DNA of 64,000 nt from Marasmius tenuissimus. Lineage: Eukaryota > Basidiomycota > Agaricomycetes > Agaricales > Marasmiaceae. A program made the translations under genes and the position numbers. Positions 10,586 through 22,675 of the stretch are shown in pieces. Each line of letters opens with the position of its first letter. Within the stretch, counting starts at the first letter, position 1. Location of the stretch: contig JAQOTA010000042.1 in the NCBI GenBank assembly GCA_029532415.1, positions 930,001-994,000 of the forward strand, written 5' to 3'. Below the pieces are notes generated by a model, which ran no database searches, was not told where the DNA came from, and was given only the letters and a program-made list of their open reading frames with translations.

Positions 10586-12803
10586 TCACAAAATATTCGT
10601 ACCGTTCTTCTTCGTCCAGAGTCCGAAGCCTTTGACCAACAGAGCAGGAATTGAACACTTCTCTTCATGCACGACTTCAGATTTTGTAGGCGTATCTATG
10701 AGTGAGAATGTTGATGGGGAAGCGAGTTGAGATCTCGAGGAGGACAGTTCTTCATCACCCAAGTCTTCATCATCCGAGTCTTCGAGCTCAGTCATCCTTC
10801 TATCATGAGGATCACCTGGAGCAAGCATTCAGTTGTATCGGAGACGAAATAGAATCTGACACACACCTCGTATCAACGTGGGATAGCCATGATCTCGAGC
10901 GTATTGTTTGCCATCGGACTCGTAACCTTTCTTGTGCAGATATGTCTCAACAATGTTGTACTCGTGGTCCCACCAAAATGACCCAATACACTCCCTAACT
11001 TCTAGCTCAGGTATCCCGTATTTCTCCCAATCCTTGTCTGAGATTGTAACTTTTCCTTTCGGGTCCAATGTCCAGTAGAACAGGGGGTCGGGCAAGGGAG
11101 CTTGTACACAGTACATTCCATTGATGTGCTTGACGCAGAGAGGTGGAACAAAGAGATAAGCAGGGGGAGATGATGTGTGGTTATGGGGAAATTTGCCGGT
11201 GAGGGTGAATCCCACTTCATCAATGAGATCTGGATATAGATATTGCATAGAGGTGAATATGCAAAGATAAACTAGTCAAAAACTTACGGATCCAACCACT
11301 GACCATCGAGGAGTCATGCTGACTGAGATAAGCCCCCCGAAGTTGATCTCGGCCCTTCAACGGAAGGCGCAATGAGAAGCGTAGACTGATTCGAGCCTCG
11401 TGGATGTTGGACGATTGAAAGTCCACCCGTGAATATACTACATTGCTCAGTAAACTATTGGATGAGGAGATGGATGTGGGCACACCTTTTCCAGAGTAAC
11501 TTGCCTTGATGTTGTGGCTGCGAGACTCAAAGTGCCATTCAGGAGGCGGAGTGGAAGGAAAGTGAGCAAGAACACCGCTTCTCCAGAAATTTACAATGGC
11601 GCCAAACGTCAGGAGGCCATGTGGTGCATACTCTGACAGGTCGTCTTCTCTCCATGTTTTCCCCAAGGACACAGCACAGCTCAACAGGCTACCGAAAGTT
11701 CGTTCGAAATAGGTGGTGATGTCATCAACATCGAGTTGGGGACGAGTTCCTTGGGGAAGTGGGGTGAATGAGAAGTCGGAATCGTAATACTCCCATTCCT
11801 CGACGGAGGTGGAAGCCGGGTCGTAGAGCCACGATCCGGCGTTGAGATCGAATGTCCAGTCGGACTCGTCGTCCGAAACCTGGTGTGCTATATTTAGCCA
11901 GGAACCACTAAACATAGCCAACTCACCGAAACTACCAGAGACTCATCGGCACGGAGGGCTCGGATTGCGACTTCCTGGAGATACTGTCAGTAGGGGATAG
12001 ATAGAAGAGTGATAGCGGTACGTGTGTATAATCAAGGTAGAGATAAACCAATCCATATTCCCGATATCGCCTAAAAAGCTCCCTTCCATTGGCCAGCTCT
12101 GCAACCCAGCCCAGTCAACCAACTTCGATAATCGGTCTAGCGGAAACCATCGTACCTGCGTGCATAATAAAAGTTGGCATCTCTGACAACACCAGTCCCA
12201 ACATCTGAGTCAAATGCCGTTGTCCAGACGTGATTGTCAACATGAGGGCCAAACAATCGTGCCAAATTGAGTGCTACCTGTTAATCGTGTATGTCTCATA
12301 GAGCTTTTTCCACAACTGTATCACATTGTCACTCCGTATAGTTATTGCAGAGCTCAACGTGTACTCACCTCGCACAAAGTGGCCTTGTCTTTCTTCCCCA
12401 CTGGCTCAAACTTGACAACGGTGACCATGCAATTGTAATTTGGGTAGATAGCGGCGGGATGGAAACTTTGTACAACCTGGACACGTGTTTGTTCAGGGCT
12501 TCGAAAAGGATTTGTGGGCCTCAAAATGCAAATATTCATCCGTCTCGACCACACGGGCCCCTTCGATAACAGATCGCCCTCGTAGATTTCGCGGTATCGA
12601 GTCTGCCTCGGCTGAAGTAGACATGGATTCAGCAACATATTCAGCAACAACCTATATCGTTGACGTACCATGAGCCTGTTTTCATCTTCCTCGCATCTGC
12701 CAGTACGACATCGGTTGATTGTTGTGACGTTCCCGCCGATATGTTGAAACTGTGGGTTTCCATTGAATACAAGGCCTCGGGCGTTGGGGAAGATATTCGA
12801 CAT
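10586..12803 (-). CDS. Agaricomycete-specific multi-exon family, copy B (apparently intact)
   Basis: Eight exons: 12669-12803, 12369-12611, about 12148/12156-12277, 12022-12098, 11927-11974, 11288-11879, 10867-11229 and 10586-10815, giving roughly 600 residues. Introns are 47-91 nt. The start MSNIFPNAR is chosen because copy D has an exon of exactly the same 45 codons. An upstream in-frame ATG at 13008-13010 would add 69 residues. The first exon has FNGNPQFQHIGGNVT. Exons 2-5 (ELFRRYREYGLVYLYLDY) resemble a degenerate kinase-like segment. Exon 7 carries AYLFVPPLCV and FYWTLDPKGK, and exon 8 an acidic tail (ELEDSDDEDLGDEE). The exon 3/4 junction is uncertain: phase is kept only with a weak donor. 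The family is lineage-specific; role and cellular location are unknown. Confidence 0.65.
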
Positions 12804-14400
12804 GGTGGTCAAGTCAAAGGGGACCGGGAGCGGAATTGAGACATCATCTGTATATGTAAGGCCTCCAGCTGACGTTACTCCAGCCTCGTGGTATACACGA
12901 TCTAGTTTTGCACATAAAACCCACCAGTGGGCAGCCTCCCGCAACACTTTCAATCTGATCCCCTCTACCTCCATTAAAGACGTAGCGAGCTCATCAGAAG
13001 GCTGCGGCACTCCGGGTACGATCGTTCAAGATTGGGGCCTCACCGCACGCAGTGTCCCAACATATCGAGCTACTATAGACGAGATCTAAGAATGAATGTC
13101 AAGTGTGCTTTGGCTCACCCAAACCACACAAAGACAGAGGTACACCGTAGACTACGACGCGCAGGTTCATGCTTGAGCTTTGGCAGATGCCAGAGACACC
13201 AGGTTAAAAACCCTCTATCCTTTCAACGGAAGTAAACACGGTTCAATCAATCGATATATTAATGCATCATCTGAACTGCCTCGGGCAGCAGCTGTGGAAG
13301 AGGCGCTGAGACGTTCATATCCGGTGCATCGATCCACTGGTCCTTCATCACATTACTGTGAGTCCTAAAAGCGGCGAAGAGAACCCAAATTTGAGCAGGT
13401 CAAATGATCACTCGACCTCCGCCCATACATCACGGAGTGTACCCATTGCCTTGAGCGCAACATGAAAGTCCAACTTGGGTCCAAGTTCACCAGAAGTCTC
13501 AGGCCCAGACTTCTCAGAAAGCACGTGGATAGAAAGTTCAAGGAGCGGATGGGATAAAGTCGAACGCAAGTTGCTCTCCGACCACTACGACGACGATGGG
13601 TTTCATGATTAATATTCACCGCTCTGGTTCTCGTACCATAATTTTCACTCTTGAAAAAGATCCCGGTGCTTCTCCCAGATACTTACGACCCTCCAGGTCG
13701 TTCTGTGGATCACAACTCGCCTTGATCTAGACTGAGGCAGATCACAACAATTCAGCGGAAGGATAGGCCGATTGAAATTGGTGTATTTCCGTGTGGTATG
13801 TCATCTATTCACTCTTTTATCTCGCTTACCTTCGAGTCATTCGGTCAATATTGTCCTTTCCGCTGGTGTTAATTGTTTATTCGATATCGGACATATAGGG
13901 ACGTCTGTAAAGGTCTGCCGCTCCCGTGTCTGGGTGTTCTTCTCTACGCTACGAGATAATGGTATCGTTGTCGGTGATTGCGGTCGTAGATAATCGAAGT
14001 ATCCTGCGATACCAAAGCCTCGGCTTCATCGGGTGAATTGACAGCGGCGGGGCTCATAGTCTCCAATACTTAGATCTGGCCATTTTCATGATCTTCAGCG
14101 TCATGGCTTGTAACCGGGTGATATAGAACATGGCTGGGTTGAAGAGTTTGACCTGCAGGCGTTGATTGGTGGATACGGTAGGTGGTTTGGACGCTTCTGA
14201 ATCAAGTTTCGCTAGGGACAGCGCAGTTTGTTTCGTTCTGACTTGTTCCAATCTGCTCCATCAAGCTGAGAAATGTACGAAGTAAAGGTACCATCTATTC
14301 AAATTACATAACTGAGCTATCAGAAACGCAGACCGTACGATATAATGATCATATCTAAGAACACGACACTGATGTATGTACTAGTAGTCGTAGCTACAGG
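12804..14400. other. Upstream region of copy B with decayed small exons
   Basis: Equivalent to 2157-3600 (A) and 57024-58600 (C). It includes an open extension to 13010 in frame with copy B, the shared block at 13365-13620, a probable GTAAGT donor near 13685, and the ITRLQAMTLKIMKMAR stretch at about 14075-14150. Divergence from copy C rises steadily away from 12660. No separate gene can be named. Confidence 0.4.
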
Positions 14401-14429
14401 TACGGAGGGAAGATCTCGTACTAAACAGT

Positions 14430-16440
14430 GGTTAGATCTACAAAGGGACCCAAGACGACAAGAAGTGGTGTATGTAGCCGGTAGGAAAGGTCAGTATACA
14501 ATGTAAATAGAAGTCTATGGCATCGGCAATGGCGAACATGATATTGTGTGTGGTGAGACATAGGTCCACCCGAAATCACGAATACGACCTGCTCATTTAG
14601 CCAGTATAGGGCTTTCGGTGACGACAAAAATCCCGATGGGAAAGGAGGATTATGTGTACGAAGGCGAATGCCTCAGAGCGGTACATATCCTCATCTGATA
14701 GTCGCGGTCCTAAGAGTAGCCAAAGATCGTCTAACCCTCGCATAAAGGTGAGCCAGAGAAAGGTAAGAAGCCGATAGCAAAACATACCCGCAAATGTTCC
14801 GCCCAAACCCCTCCTATGTGTTCACATTCATCACTTCCCAGCCAAACGTCGCCCACTAATTGCAAACCAGCCTATCCCCAGTTCCTCCTCGGCCCAGTTC
14901 GCTGGCTGACCGGTACGGTCTCTGATTCCCGCAACCACAAATCCGACAGACGAAGACGAGCTTCTCCACCACGAAAAGGGAACGGCAGTCTCCAAACGAG
15001 GCTTTCTCATCTACAACGACTCGCCACCACCAGTCCGACCTCTCCTACTTTGCTCTCGCTTGAAGTACAACCTAGATAGGTGTACGTTGGCATGATTCAA
15101 CGGTTTGGGTGGCTGAGCAAGGTGTGTATCCTTGGCAAGGTTCCGAAAGATGGCTCCCGCCCGAGTGTCGTTCATGTCACGGTTCCGATTCTACGAGTGA
15201 CCTGTAGATGTCACTAGATAACAACTGTCAGTTCAATGGGTCATTTCGCTGAGACGTTATGAATAGAACTTACCCAATGCAATATACAATCTTTCCTATG
15301 ACGTACCCAAGACATCGAGAGGCCCTCGAGAGAGCTGTATGTATAACTCTCAGATCCCGGGGATGGCAAACTCGGGATGGAGCATCCAGATCCAAGGGGC
15401 GGAAAGCCCGTTCGACATCACGAGAGGTTCGGCCCAATGAATTTGCCATCCATAATCCATAAGATGGATTTGAGTGGCGCCGAACTAGGCGGAGGTCGTA
15501 ACGAAAGTCGAGGAATTCCGCCAGTCCCTTCGCAAGGCAAGAAGTACGAAACCTAACCATACACCTCGCTTGCTGACGGCTGGCTCAACATGAGGTACGA
15601 CGGTGCCAGCGAAGGAGCTAATCATGTCGCTTCGGTGGTTGAAAACGTGTGGACGGTTGTTCGTTATCGAGTAAGACATGTGACGAAGTTGTGATAGCGG
15701 TGCTATGGTACAACTCTGATGTAGAATGTAGCAGCAGAGTGAAAGAGAGGACATGTCGAGCGTCTGAAGCGTCTTGAAGGGAAACGAGACCGGGATAGCC
15801 AATCTGCGAACGAGGGATGGGGTGGGGTGGATCCCATAGACCGTGCTGGAAGGAGGGTGATGGCGGTATACCAACCGAGAAAAGAGACGAAGCGTTGGCT
15901 AAAGTTACAGGAACTGGCCCTATGCCCGTAGAAGTATTGATGAGCCTAGCGTCGGTATAAATGCAGAGGGAAACATACCTTCAAAATCATAAGTACTTCC
16001 ATCGCCACCCCACCCTTTCCCTCAAGCTGTTCAAGATGGTTCGGAACCTGATGCCCGTCTAGATGCAGGCTGAAACTTAGGGAAGAGGACAATCATGATT
16101 GGAGCTTTCAACGCAATGGCATAGGGGAGGCAGGAGAAACGAGAACGAAGGAAATGATTGGAAGGGGGAGAGAAAGATTGAAGCGAAGTGTTACCCACCG
16201 CAACATCGACCAGTACCCAAAAATTGACCTCGCATAGGTATAAACATGGGAGATGGCGATAACGATGGAGAAGATCCCGACCCCAGATCTCTCCAAATTC
16301 GCTCGCCTGATTCGTGTCGTTTGGAGTATAACTGGCAGTCCGATAATCAGAGACACGCATCCAAAGGTTTTCAGGCATTTCTCACCAAGAACTCGAGCCC
16401 GAGAATAGGGAACGATTATAGAGGAAGAGGTTGTGGAGGC
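14430..16440 (-). pseudogene. Array family gene, copy 3 (decayed)
   Basis: Exon-like blocks in the usual order: about 16390-16440, 16210-16325, 15485-15874 (129-codon open frame with KRGVWLGFVLLAL), 15270-15560, 14816-15080 (VGDVWLGSDECEHIGG), 14597-14806 and the C-terminal block at 14430-14560. The position of the start codon in copies 1 and 2 reads ACA here, so the normal start is lost or lies elsewhere. Homologous throughout to 58640-60640. Hydrophobic segments suggest a membrane protein; family unnamed. Confidence 0.4.
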
Positions 16441-16455
16441 GAAGAGGGGAAGACG

Positions 16456-16620
16456 GAAAGAAATTCCAACTCCAATGATCTGCCTGCCGACCGGAGATGC
16501 TTTAGGGCCGGCTGATCGATAATTTCTACATGTTCTTCCATGTTCACTTCCAACGCTCTCCCCACTCAGCATTCATCTCAGTTTGGTACAGCACCTGGTG
16601 TCAATTGGTACAACTACATG
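16456..16620 (-). promoter_or_regulatory. Conserved 5' block of the array family (copy 3)
   Basis: The same block as at 7627-7760, with core GGAGATGCTTTAGGGCCGG at about 16493-16511 followed by a GATCGATAATTTC variant. It lies upstream of array copy 3 on the minus strand. The function is inferred from position and conservation only. Confidence 0.4.
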
Positions 16621-16639
16621 CGTATCGGCTGGCTGATTT

Positions 16640-18160
16640 ACTAGGAGTCCGCTTGTGACCTTCTGACTTGAAATTGGCAGGAGCTCAAACAATTCCCCCA
16701 GGCTAATGAATCCCTACTACATAGTACAATTCGAAACTACCCGACGCTTGAGAGATTGAATTTGAGGCCTATCTGTACGCTTAATCGAGGATAATGCTGT
16801 CTTTGTGGATTCAGGTACTTCTATGGTTCGAATTTGTATTCAAGCTGACAATACCGGCGTTTCCGCTACATTATTTTGCTGACCATCAATCATCTACTTG
16901 CCGTCTTGCAGAAACACGGGACTGTTATATAGGACGCAAGATCGCTCCAGTCTCGGGTTCCTCAATTTTATGACCCATGGTCTTTGTTAGTGCGTTGTTC
17001 GCATTGTGTACAGAGATCCTGTTCTTGAAATGATAGCGCTTGGCAAAAAGTTAGGCAAACAGCTATTCAATTCTGTGGTGTTGAATTTAACTCACGAACA
17101 TGTTCAGTATCAATGTTATCTATCCTACTCGCTGTCCCTTCTGGGCTTCTGGAGATCTTTAGTTTGAAGTCTTACAACGCTGTTTGCTCTCCGGACGCAA
17201 TAATGAACTTTGTGAGTACCTCAAGCGACCGTGGTTTACAGGTTATCGGTGGCTTGCGGCGCTCGGTACCACAGACGAAACCTCTCGAGGTATACTAGTG
17301 TCAGTAGCCTGCCCGTTTGGATGTTGGTCTCCACCCAACTCAATTCGCATTTACTAGCATTGCTCGCTCGTCGTTAATGAGCTTCATGGGGCAAAAGTGT
17401 GATCGTTCTTTTTCATCGGCAGCTGTCGTTACCACATTCATTTTTGACACCAGGCAATAGAATCATCCGGGGACGTAATCGTGTTTTAGCTCTCGCCATT
17501 ATACAGTTTGTCTCAATGCTTTTTCAAAGTCTAGTGATGGAGTGGAGCAGAGGAGCTCTGGGAGGTAGCTGGACATCTCAAACTGAGAGGGATATTCATG
17601 AGTTTGACTCTCGTAGTGGCAAGAGTGTGTCACATGTTTTACACACTCTTTATGTAGCTTTGTGCAAATAGCCGCAATGAAGATTGAGCCTCAGGCCTCT
17701 ATTCAACCAAGAGCTTGGTTTGGCTTCAAACTGGGAGGATTGTGAATCTGAGTGTCGGTCGGAACGGCTACTCGGTGAGAGTCGGCTTACGATGATATAT
17801 TTCCTTTCAGATATTCCATATACTTTCGGGATATTTCCTAAGGTCGACAGACTCCATTGGATACTTGCTACCATAAGACTTTCCAGAGTATCCATGTGGT
17901 CGTACTCCGTATGAATCCCGTAGTTGACATATCGTTATCATGTCTACTCGGAGCAGACACAGACTCACGAATCGAACGGGCCTGCGTACGATGAGGCTTG
18001 TGAGATAATAGTAACTATGCATATATACGACTCCCATTCAACGAGAACCTCTTTTATATTTCACGACCAGACGTCGATTCCGTTTGTCTATTGCCATACC
18101 TACTTATTCTTCCCCTTTGTCTCCTTATTCGTGCGACTTGCAATCTGGGAGCTGTGCAGA
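16640..18160. other. Unassigned stretch after the duplicated block
   Basis: Homology to the second half of the window ends at about 16640. Several frames of 60-90 codons occur on both strands, but none shows a motif, paired copy or coherent splice pattern. No repeat recognised. Confidence 0.3.
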
Positions 18161-18163
18161 GGC

Positions 18164-19437
18164 TCAAGATAACGATCGTGAACACGAAAAGGACCGTTCA
18201 TACCGTGTAGATACCCGTGGAGCTTCTCTCCCTGTCCTCAGATTGTCAGTTTGTTGTTCGAGCTCACGCTTTTTTCTTGGCTCGTTGGACACGGCGACCG
18301 CCTTAGTCGGGGGCTGAGATCTAAAGAGAGTCAGTGAGACGACTACTATCAACGGGAACAATACCACTTTCGAGTCAAGGTAGGTTTCTGAGCTCCGCTT
18401 CTTGTCGTTTGTGTTCTGAGTGAGATCGTAGATCCCTGTCCCGTCATTTGAGGCGTCGCCTGTGGCTTGGGTGCATTAGCGCTCCTTCCCACCGTCTGGG
18501 GTCTTCAAGAGACACTTGAGATGACAAACTTGGACTATGAGACAAGGGCTTACCTTCCTGCCTGCATCTAAGTTTCAATAGGCTTCTGAGGTACACATTC
18601 TTTGATTGAGCTCGCAGATCCCCGTTCCCTCGGCTGAGGATTCACCCGTGGGTTGGCTGTAACAGCCATTGTCCTGATTATCCTGGGATCTACGGGGGAT
18701 GTATTAAACGACGAACTGGGCCTTACCCTCCTGTCTGGAGTGGGTTTGCGGTGAGCCTCTGAGATTCCTTGATTGGACTGGTCTTTTGCCTCGGTTCGGG
18801 CGTCGTTCTCGTTTGATCGGAGTTGGTAACTGCCTTCCCCCTCGTCTGGGAACTGAAGAGCAGAACCGGTGAGATAGTTGTTCCGAACGTGTAGAATTTA
18901 GGCTTACCTTTGGGATGAAGTAGGTTTCTGAACAACATTCTTCGGGGTCTTGGCTTGCTGGGCCACGGCCTTCGTGAGTTTGTTTTACCTGTGTCCACTT
19001 AGATGATGACGGCTTTCCCTTTCGAACCAGGACCGCTTACGCACTGCCTGAGCTGTGATATTGGTGAGACAATGATTAAGAATGGATAGGGAAGATGGGT
19101 ACCGTTTCGTTGTTCTCACTCCACATACCACTTTTTGCTGAACCTGAGAGTCTCCAACAGTGAAGGGCTCATCCCTAGTTTATGATGCACTAAATAGGGT
19201 CGAGATGATGACGATGGAAAGAGGCGAGTTAAATACAGCTTACCAGTGTGCTTACTCAAGAATTGCAATAGAATTTTGAACGATACGTGTTTGGTTATCA
19301 GCCTGACGTTCGACGACCTCTTGTGGTCTTTGAATTTTGCTGACATCGTGACAGTTGAATCCCGAGGTTCGGGGTGAGCCCGATTCAATCGTCTTGTTCA
19401 GTTGAGCGGCGTCGACAAAAAATGTAGCTTCTTTCAT
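18164..19437 (-). CDS. Unrecognised multi-exon gene with repeated short exons
   Basis: A likely first exon, 19252-19437, starts MKEATFFVDAAQLNKTIESG, is polar and partly helical, and ends at a GTAAGC donor. A second exon would end near 19116. Four similar units follow at about 18903-18998, 18723-18870, 18550-18690 and 18370-18510. Each is bounded by AG acceptors and GTAAG-type donors and encodes a Thr/Ser/Gln/Lys-rich peptide with a recurring TGI..L.Q and SE.YL-like pattern. A last exon, 18164-18320, is basic (EPRKKRELEQQT). Some units contain a stop, so exon choice or decay is unclear. No domain recognised; the low-complexity repeats suggest a disordered, possibly nuclear protein, which is inference. 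Confidence 0.35.
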
Positions 19438-19966
19438 TCATTCCCGCGCCTTGGGGTTCTCAAGACTGACTAGAACCCCGTTAAATTGCCGAGCGAGGTT
19501 TAAATGTTTCTCATGTACGTACCTCCCTGTCCTGAGTGTGATGTCGTTTCCGAATGTTCTATACGCGTATCTAGTATGAGAGAGCACTTAGACTGAGAGG
19601 CAACCTCAGAATTAGGATAAGACTCTTCTTCTGGATCCAAGTTGTCTAGACATCCTTTGTTGTCTGAGCAATCCGGGCCCCCATCTGATTCTTACTCGCA
19701 TCGGTCAGCATACAGACTCAGGTATCACGACAGTAACCCGTTCACAACCATTCACGACCGTTCATAACCGGCGCCGGCTCACCGGTTGGGCCCTGAACGG
19801 CTGGGTCAAAATCTCATCGGTTGAATTTCTGGGGGGAAAAAAGTGAGTGTCGAGCAGATTTCTACCGGTGTTTTCTGTACTCGCCACTATGCTCTATTTT
19901 CTGAACTGTGTATGTCGGAAGAGGCTGCCGTATCAGGAATTACGGCAATATACAGCTGTCCCAATA

Positions 19967-20057
19967 CAGCTGGCCCAATAATTCTAGCAAGTTTTTCGAT
20001 TTTTCGTGCTCAGAATTTTTGTTTAGTGTACAAACAAAATATAACCCGATTTGGTAT
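19967..20057 (+). repeat. Left terminal inverted repeat of the Tc1-like element
   Basis: Matches the reverse complement of 25529-25618 with only a few differences, clustered around GAATTTTTG here versus GACTTTCTTT on the other side. Contains the subterminal stretch TTTAGTGTACAAACAAAAT. Confidence 0.85.
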
Positions 20058-20440
20058 GGGCCCATCACTTTAGCTTTCCTTCGCCCCATGACTTGCCCCA
20101 CCGCCAGAATGGTACCTACGCACAAATCTCCTCAATATCGGATGAACATAAAGCTGGTTGGCTAACTGAGCACTGGTGTGCTCATTTTTTGTCATTTGAT
20201 TCATTGGTTATAGACTCACTGTCATTGGTTTGCAGTAATAGGTTTGATAGGCTTGCTCAGCTTGTTCCGGATCCTCAGCAAGTCTTCCAACATCACTGAC
20301 TCGTCATGATCCTCCAAATCTCCATTCTACGATCACCGCGTCTGGTCCATGACCAGCTATTGTCGTCAATGAAAAATAGAGTTATAAGAAATCTGCTTTG
20401 TAGTCGGCCCCCCCCTTAGATTTTCAACCACCCTGCAACG

Positions 20441-22675
20441 ATGAACCCTCAGAATTATACCGAAGCAGAGCTCGAAGGTTGGAGACGACGCTTTCCTCGC
20501 ATGGGTTATTGGCTCGGCGTGCATCCACAGCATCCAGAAATCCATGGTCGGCCTGTATTCCCCCAGGTACCTGAGCAACCGCCTCCACCACCAGTTCCCC
20601 AGTATTATCATGTGCCCAATCATCCTCACGGCTTCCAACCTCCTCCTCCCTATAATGCAGTAGTACAACCGCGGAATCTACAGCCTCCGCTTCCTCAATA
20701 TCATGACCCAGTTCCACCGGAATGTCCTATTCCAATCTTCCGAGCCCATGACGACCCTCCGCTTCCACCTTCACCTCCACCTCACTATCGGCAATGTGTT
20801 CATGAATATGCCAATCATCCACTACCTGAGCCTCCCACACAGTGCCCCGAACGTGAGTTTATCCCTTTTTCAAGTCCATGTTCCTGAGATCTGAACCTCA
20901 TATTATATATACAGGTGTCATTACCCGCGTTGAATTGCTAGTCTCTACCGAATCTGATCTAGTAGGGGGGACAGCTAACCATGTCCGGCGCCGACTTGAA
21001 CCTGATCTTCCTTTTCATGATTGGTTCTCAAAAATTTGTGCTGACATGGGCCTCAATGAGAGCGAGGCAATGATTGGCTACAAGTTTACGGACGAGGCTC
21101 AGCGAGCAGCGCCAAAATGTATCACCAACCAGGAGCAGTACGAGATTGCAGTTCGTGATTATGTTGAGAAGCAGATGCGGGCACGGACGAGGACAGTTGT
21201 CATGCAGTTGTTCAATTTGGTACGTCGCAGTCAAAGTAACCTGCTTTACTTACTAACATGATATTTAGAGGCAGCCTTCTCGAGCCGCTGCTGCTGCTGC
21301 TCTTAAGAAGAAAACATTGAGCCGCAAGCGGCGTCTGGACGACCACTTACAACCATCCGAAATTGAAACCAAGGCTGCCAAGGTTGGAGAGGCAATTGTC
21401 TCACGGTGGTCTTGCTCACGCCATGGCGGACGACTTCATTGGGTTGATCCCTTGTCACAAGAATGTGTTGACGTTGACAATGAGCTGTTTTCTCGTTGGG
21501 TCAAAGATGTTGTGCGTTATCACCATCACCTCTATACCTAGCCCTTCTGATGTTCAACTATATTCCCTTAGGTCTTGGACAATGCGACTGTTGAACGCCC
21601 TCCGAACCAGAAGGTGTTTGACTCAAAGCCAAAACGTGTGTGCTATTCGACAGTCAACTCTTTGAACCCACCCGTCACGGTCAATGTCTACAACAACCCT
21701 GGTCCCTCGACATCAGCACCATCATCTTCTTCAGACGTTCACCGCCCGCCACTGACCGACGTTTTGCCGTATCATGTCAGCCAATCCAGTGGCCGACCTG
21801 ATATTTTGTCATCCGCTACGACTCCCGCTAAGGTAGGGAGATTGCGTCAGATAGAGAAAACGGTTCGGCGAGGTCGGATGTGAGTGGGGTAAAGGGTGCA
21901 CAAAAAGTGCGGGAAGAGATTTGGGAGGGAAGGAAACACACGTAGGCACGAGCAGAGACACAGAGAACACGAATTAATTGAGTTTACCCTGGTGGGTATG
22001 ATATACAAAGCCCGAAACAACATGAAACGCGCGAAAATACATAAAGGAGTGACCGTCGGGTTATTCCCAAATCGATCCGTCACACGTCAGTCCGTCGTCG
22101 GCTTGCCACCGAGCTTGTAGGTGTGATCAGCACAAAGGAGTTGACCAAGCTCCGACCGTTGGGAGGCAACACGGTGTGCGATCAAGGTGGTGCGGAGAGG
22201 GACATCCGTGGTTGGGAATCAGAAGCAGAAGGTGAAGAGCGGGAAGTGGACATGAAACCGATGATGATGTGAGGAATAAAAAAGAAAGAGAAGAGACAAA
22301 AAAGAGGCGTAACTATGATGGAATAGAATAGAGAAATAAGCTATTGCAGTGAGGTAGTGTGGCGGTGAGAATTGGAATGGATCGAGTGTACATGTGTGAA
22401 GCAAGAGTTCCTTCCACACCGCACCCAGTGATGTTTCTGGATTGGACATCCGCGAGGCCATAGAAGACCTCCCTGAGATGTATCCAGCCTCAAACTTCGC
22501 CCAGTATACATATTCCTTGCTCTTCTATGGCATTGACACCACCTCCCAGGTTGCGGCCTTGGACCCTACCATCTTTTGCAACATCATTGGAATGTTGGGT
22601 GCAGACGCGGAGAAGTGCTTGACGGTTACGAGTCAGATGGCCGAACGTCTGTCTACAGCTGGAAAGGAAAATTGA
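20441..22675 (+). CDS. Passenger gene of the Tc1-like element; agaricomycete family with a SAM-like C-terminus
   Basis: Five exons: 20441-20852, 20915-21219, 21269-21511, 21572-21832 and about 22406-22675, about 495 residues with all junctions in phase. The N-terminus (to residue ~135) is very rich in proline, histidine and tyrosine. A central globular segment (ESDLVGGTANHVRRRLEP to YVEKQMRARTRTVVMQL) is followed by a Lys/Arg-rich linker (RKRRLDDHL). Then comes a Trp/Cys motif (SRWSCSRHGG..HWVD) of the kind I know from an expanded agaricomycete family of unknown function. The last exon (DIREAIEDLPEMYPA..) fits that family's C-terminal SAM-like domain. The last intron is 573 nt, tenfold longer than the others, so it may hide another insertion. 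DNA or RNA binding is only a guess. Confidence 0.65.

Noticed and set aside
12354..13010. Reading the whole 218-codon frame as one exon of copy B
   Set aside because: The middle contains a clear GTACGT donor and TTCAG acceptor, and copy D preserves the exon end at the same codon; the frame is open through the 57-nt intron by chance.
19800..19966. A GC-rich palindromic stretch near GGCGCCGGCTCACCGG as an element end
   Set aside because: No matching partner or target duplication was found; the real element ends are the CAGCTG repeats further right.
20366..20717. Minus-strand frames opposite the first passenger-gene exon
   Set aside because: They mirror the proline-rich exon; the plus strand has the connected splice structure.
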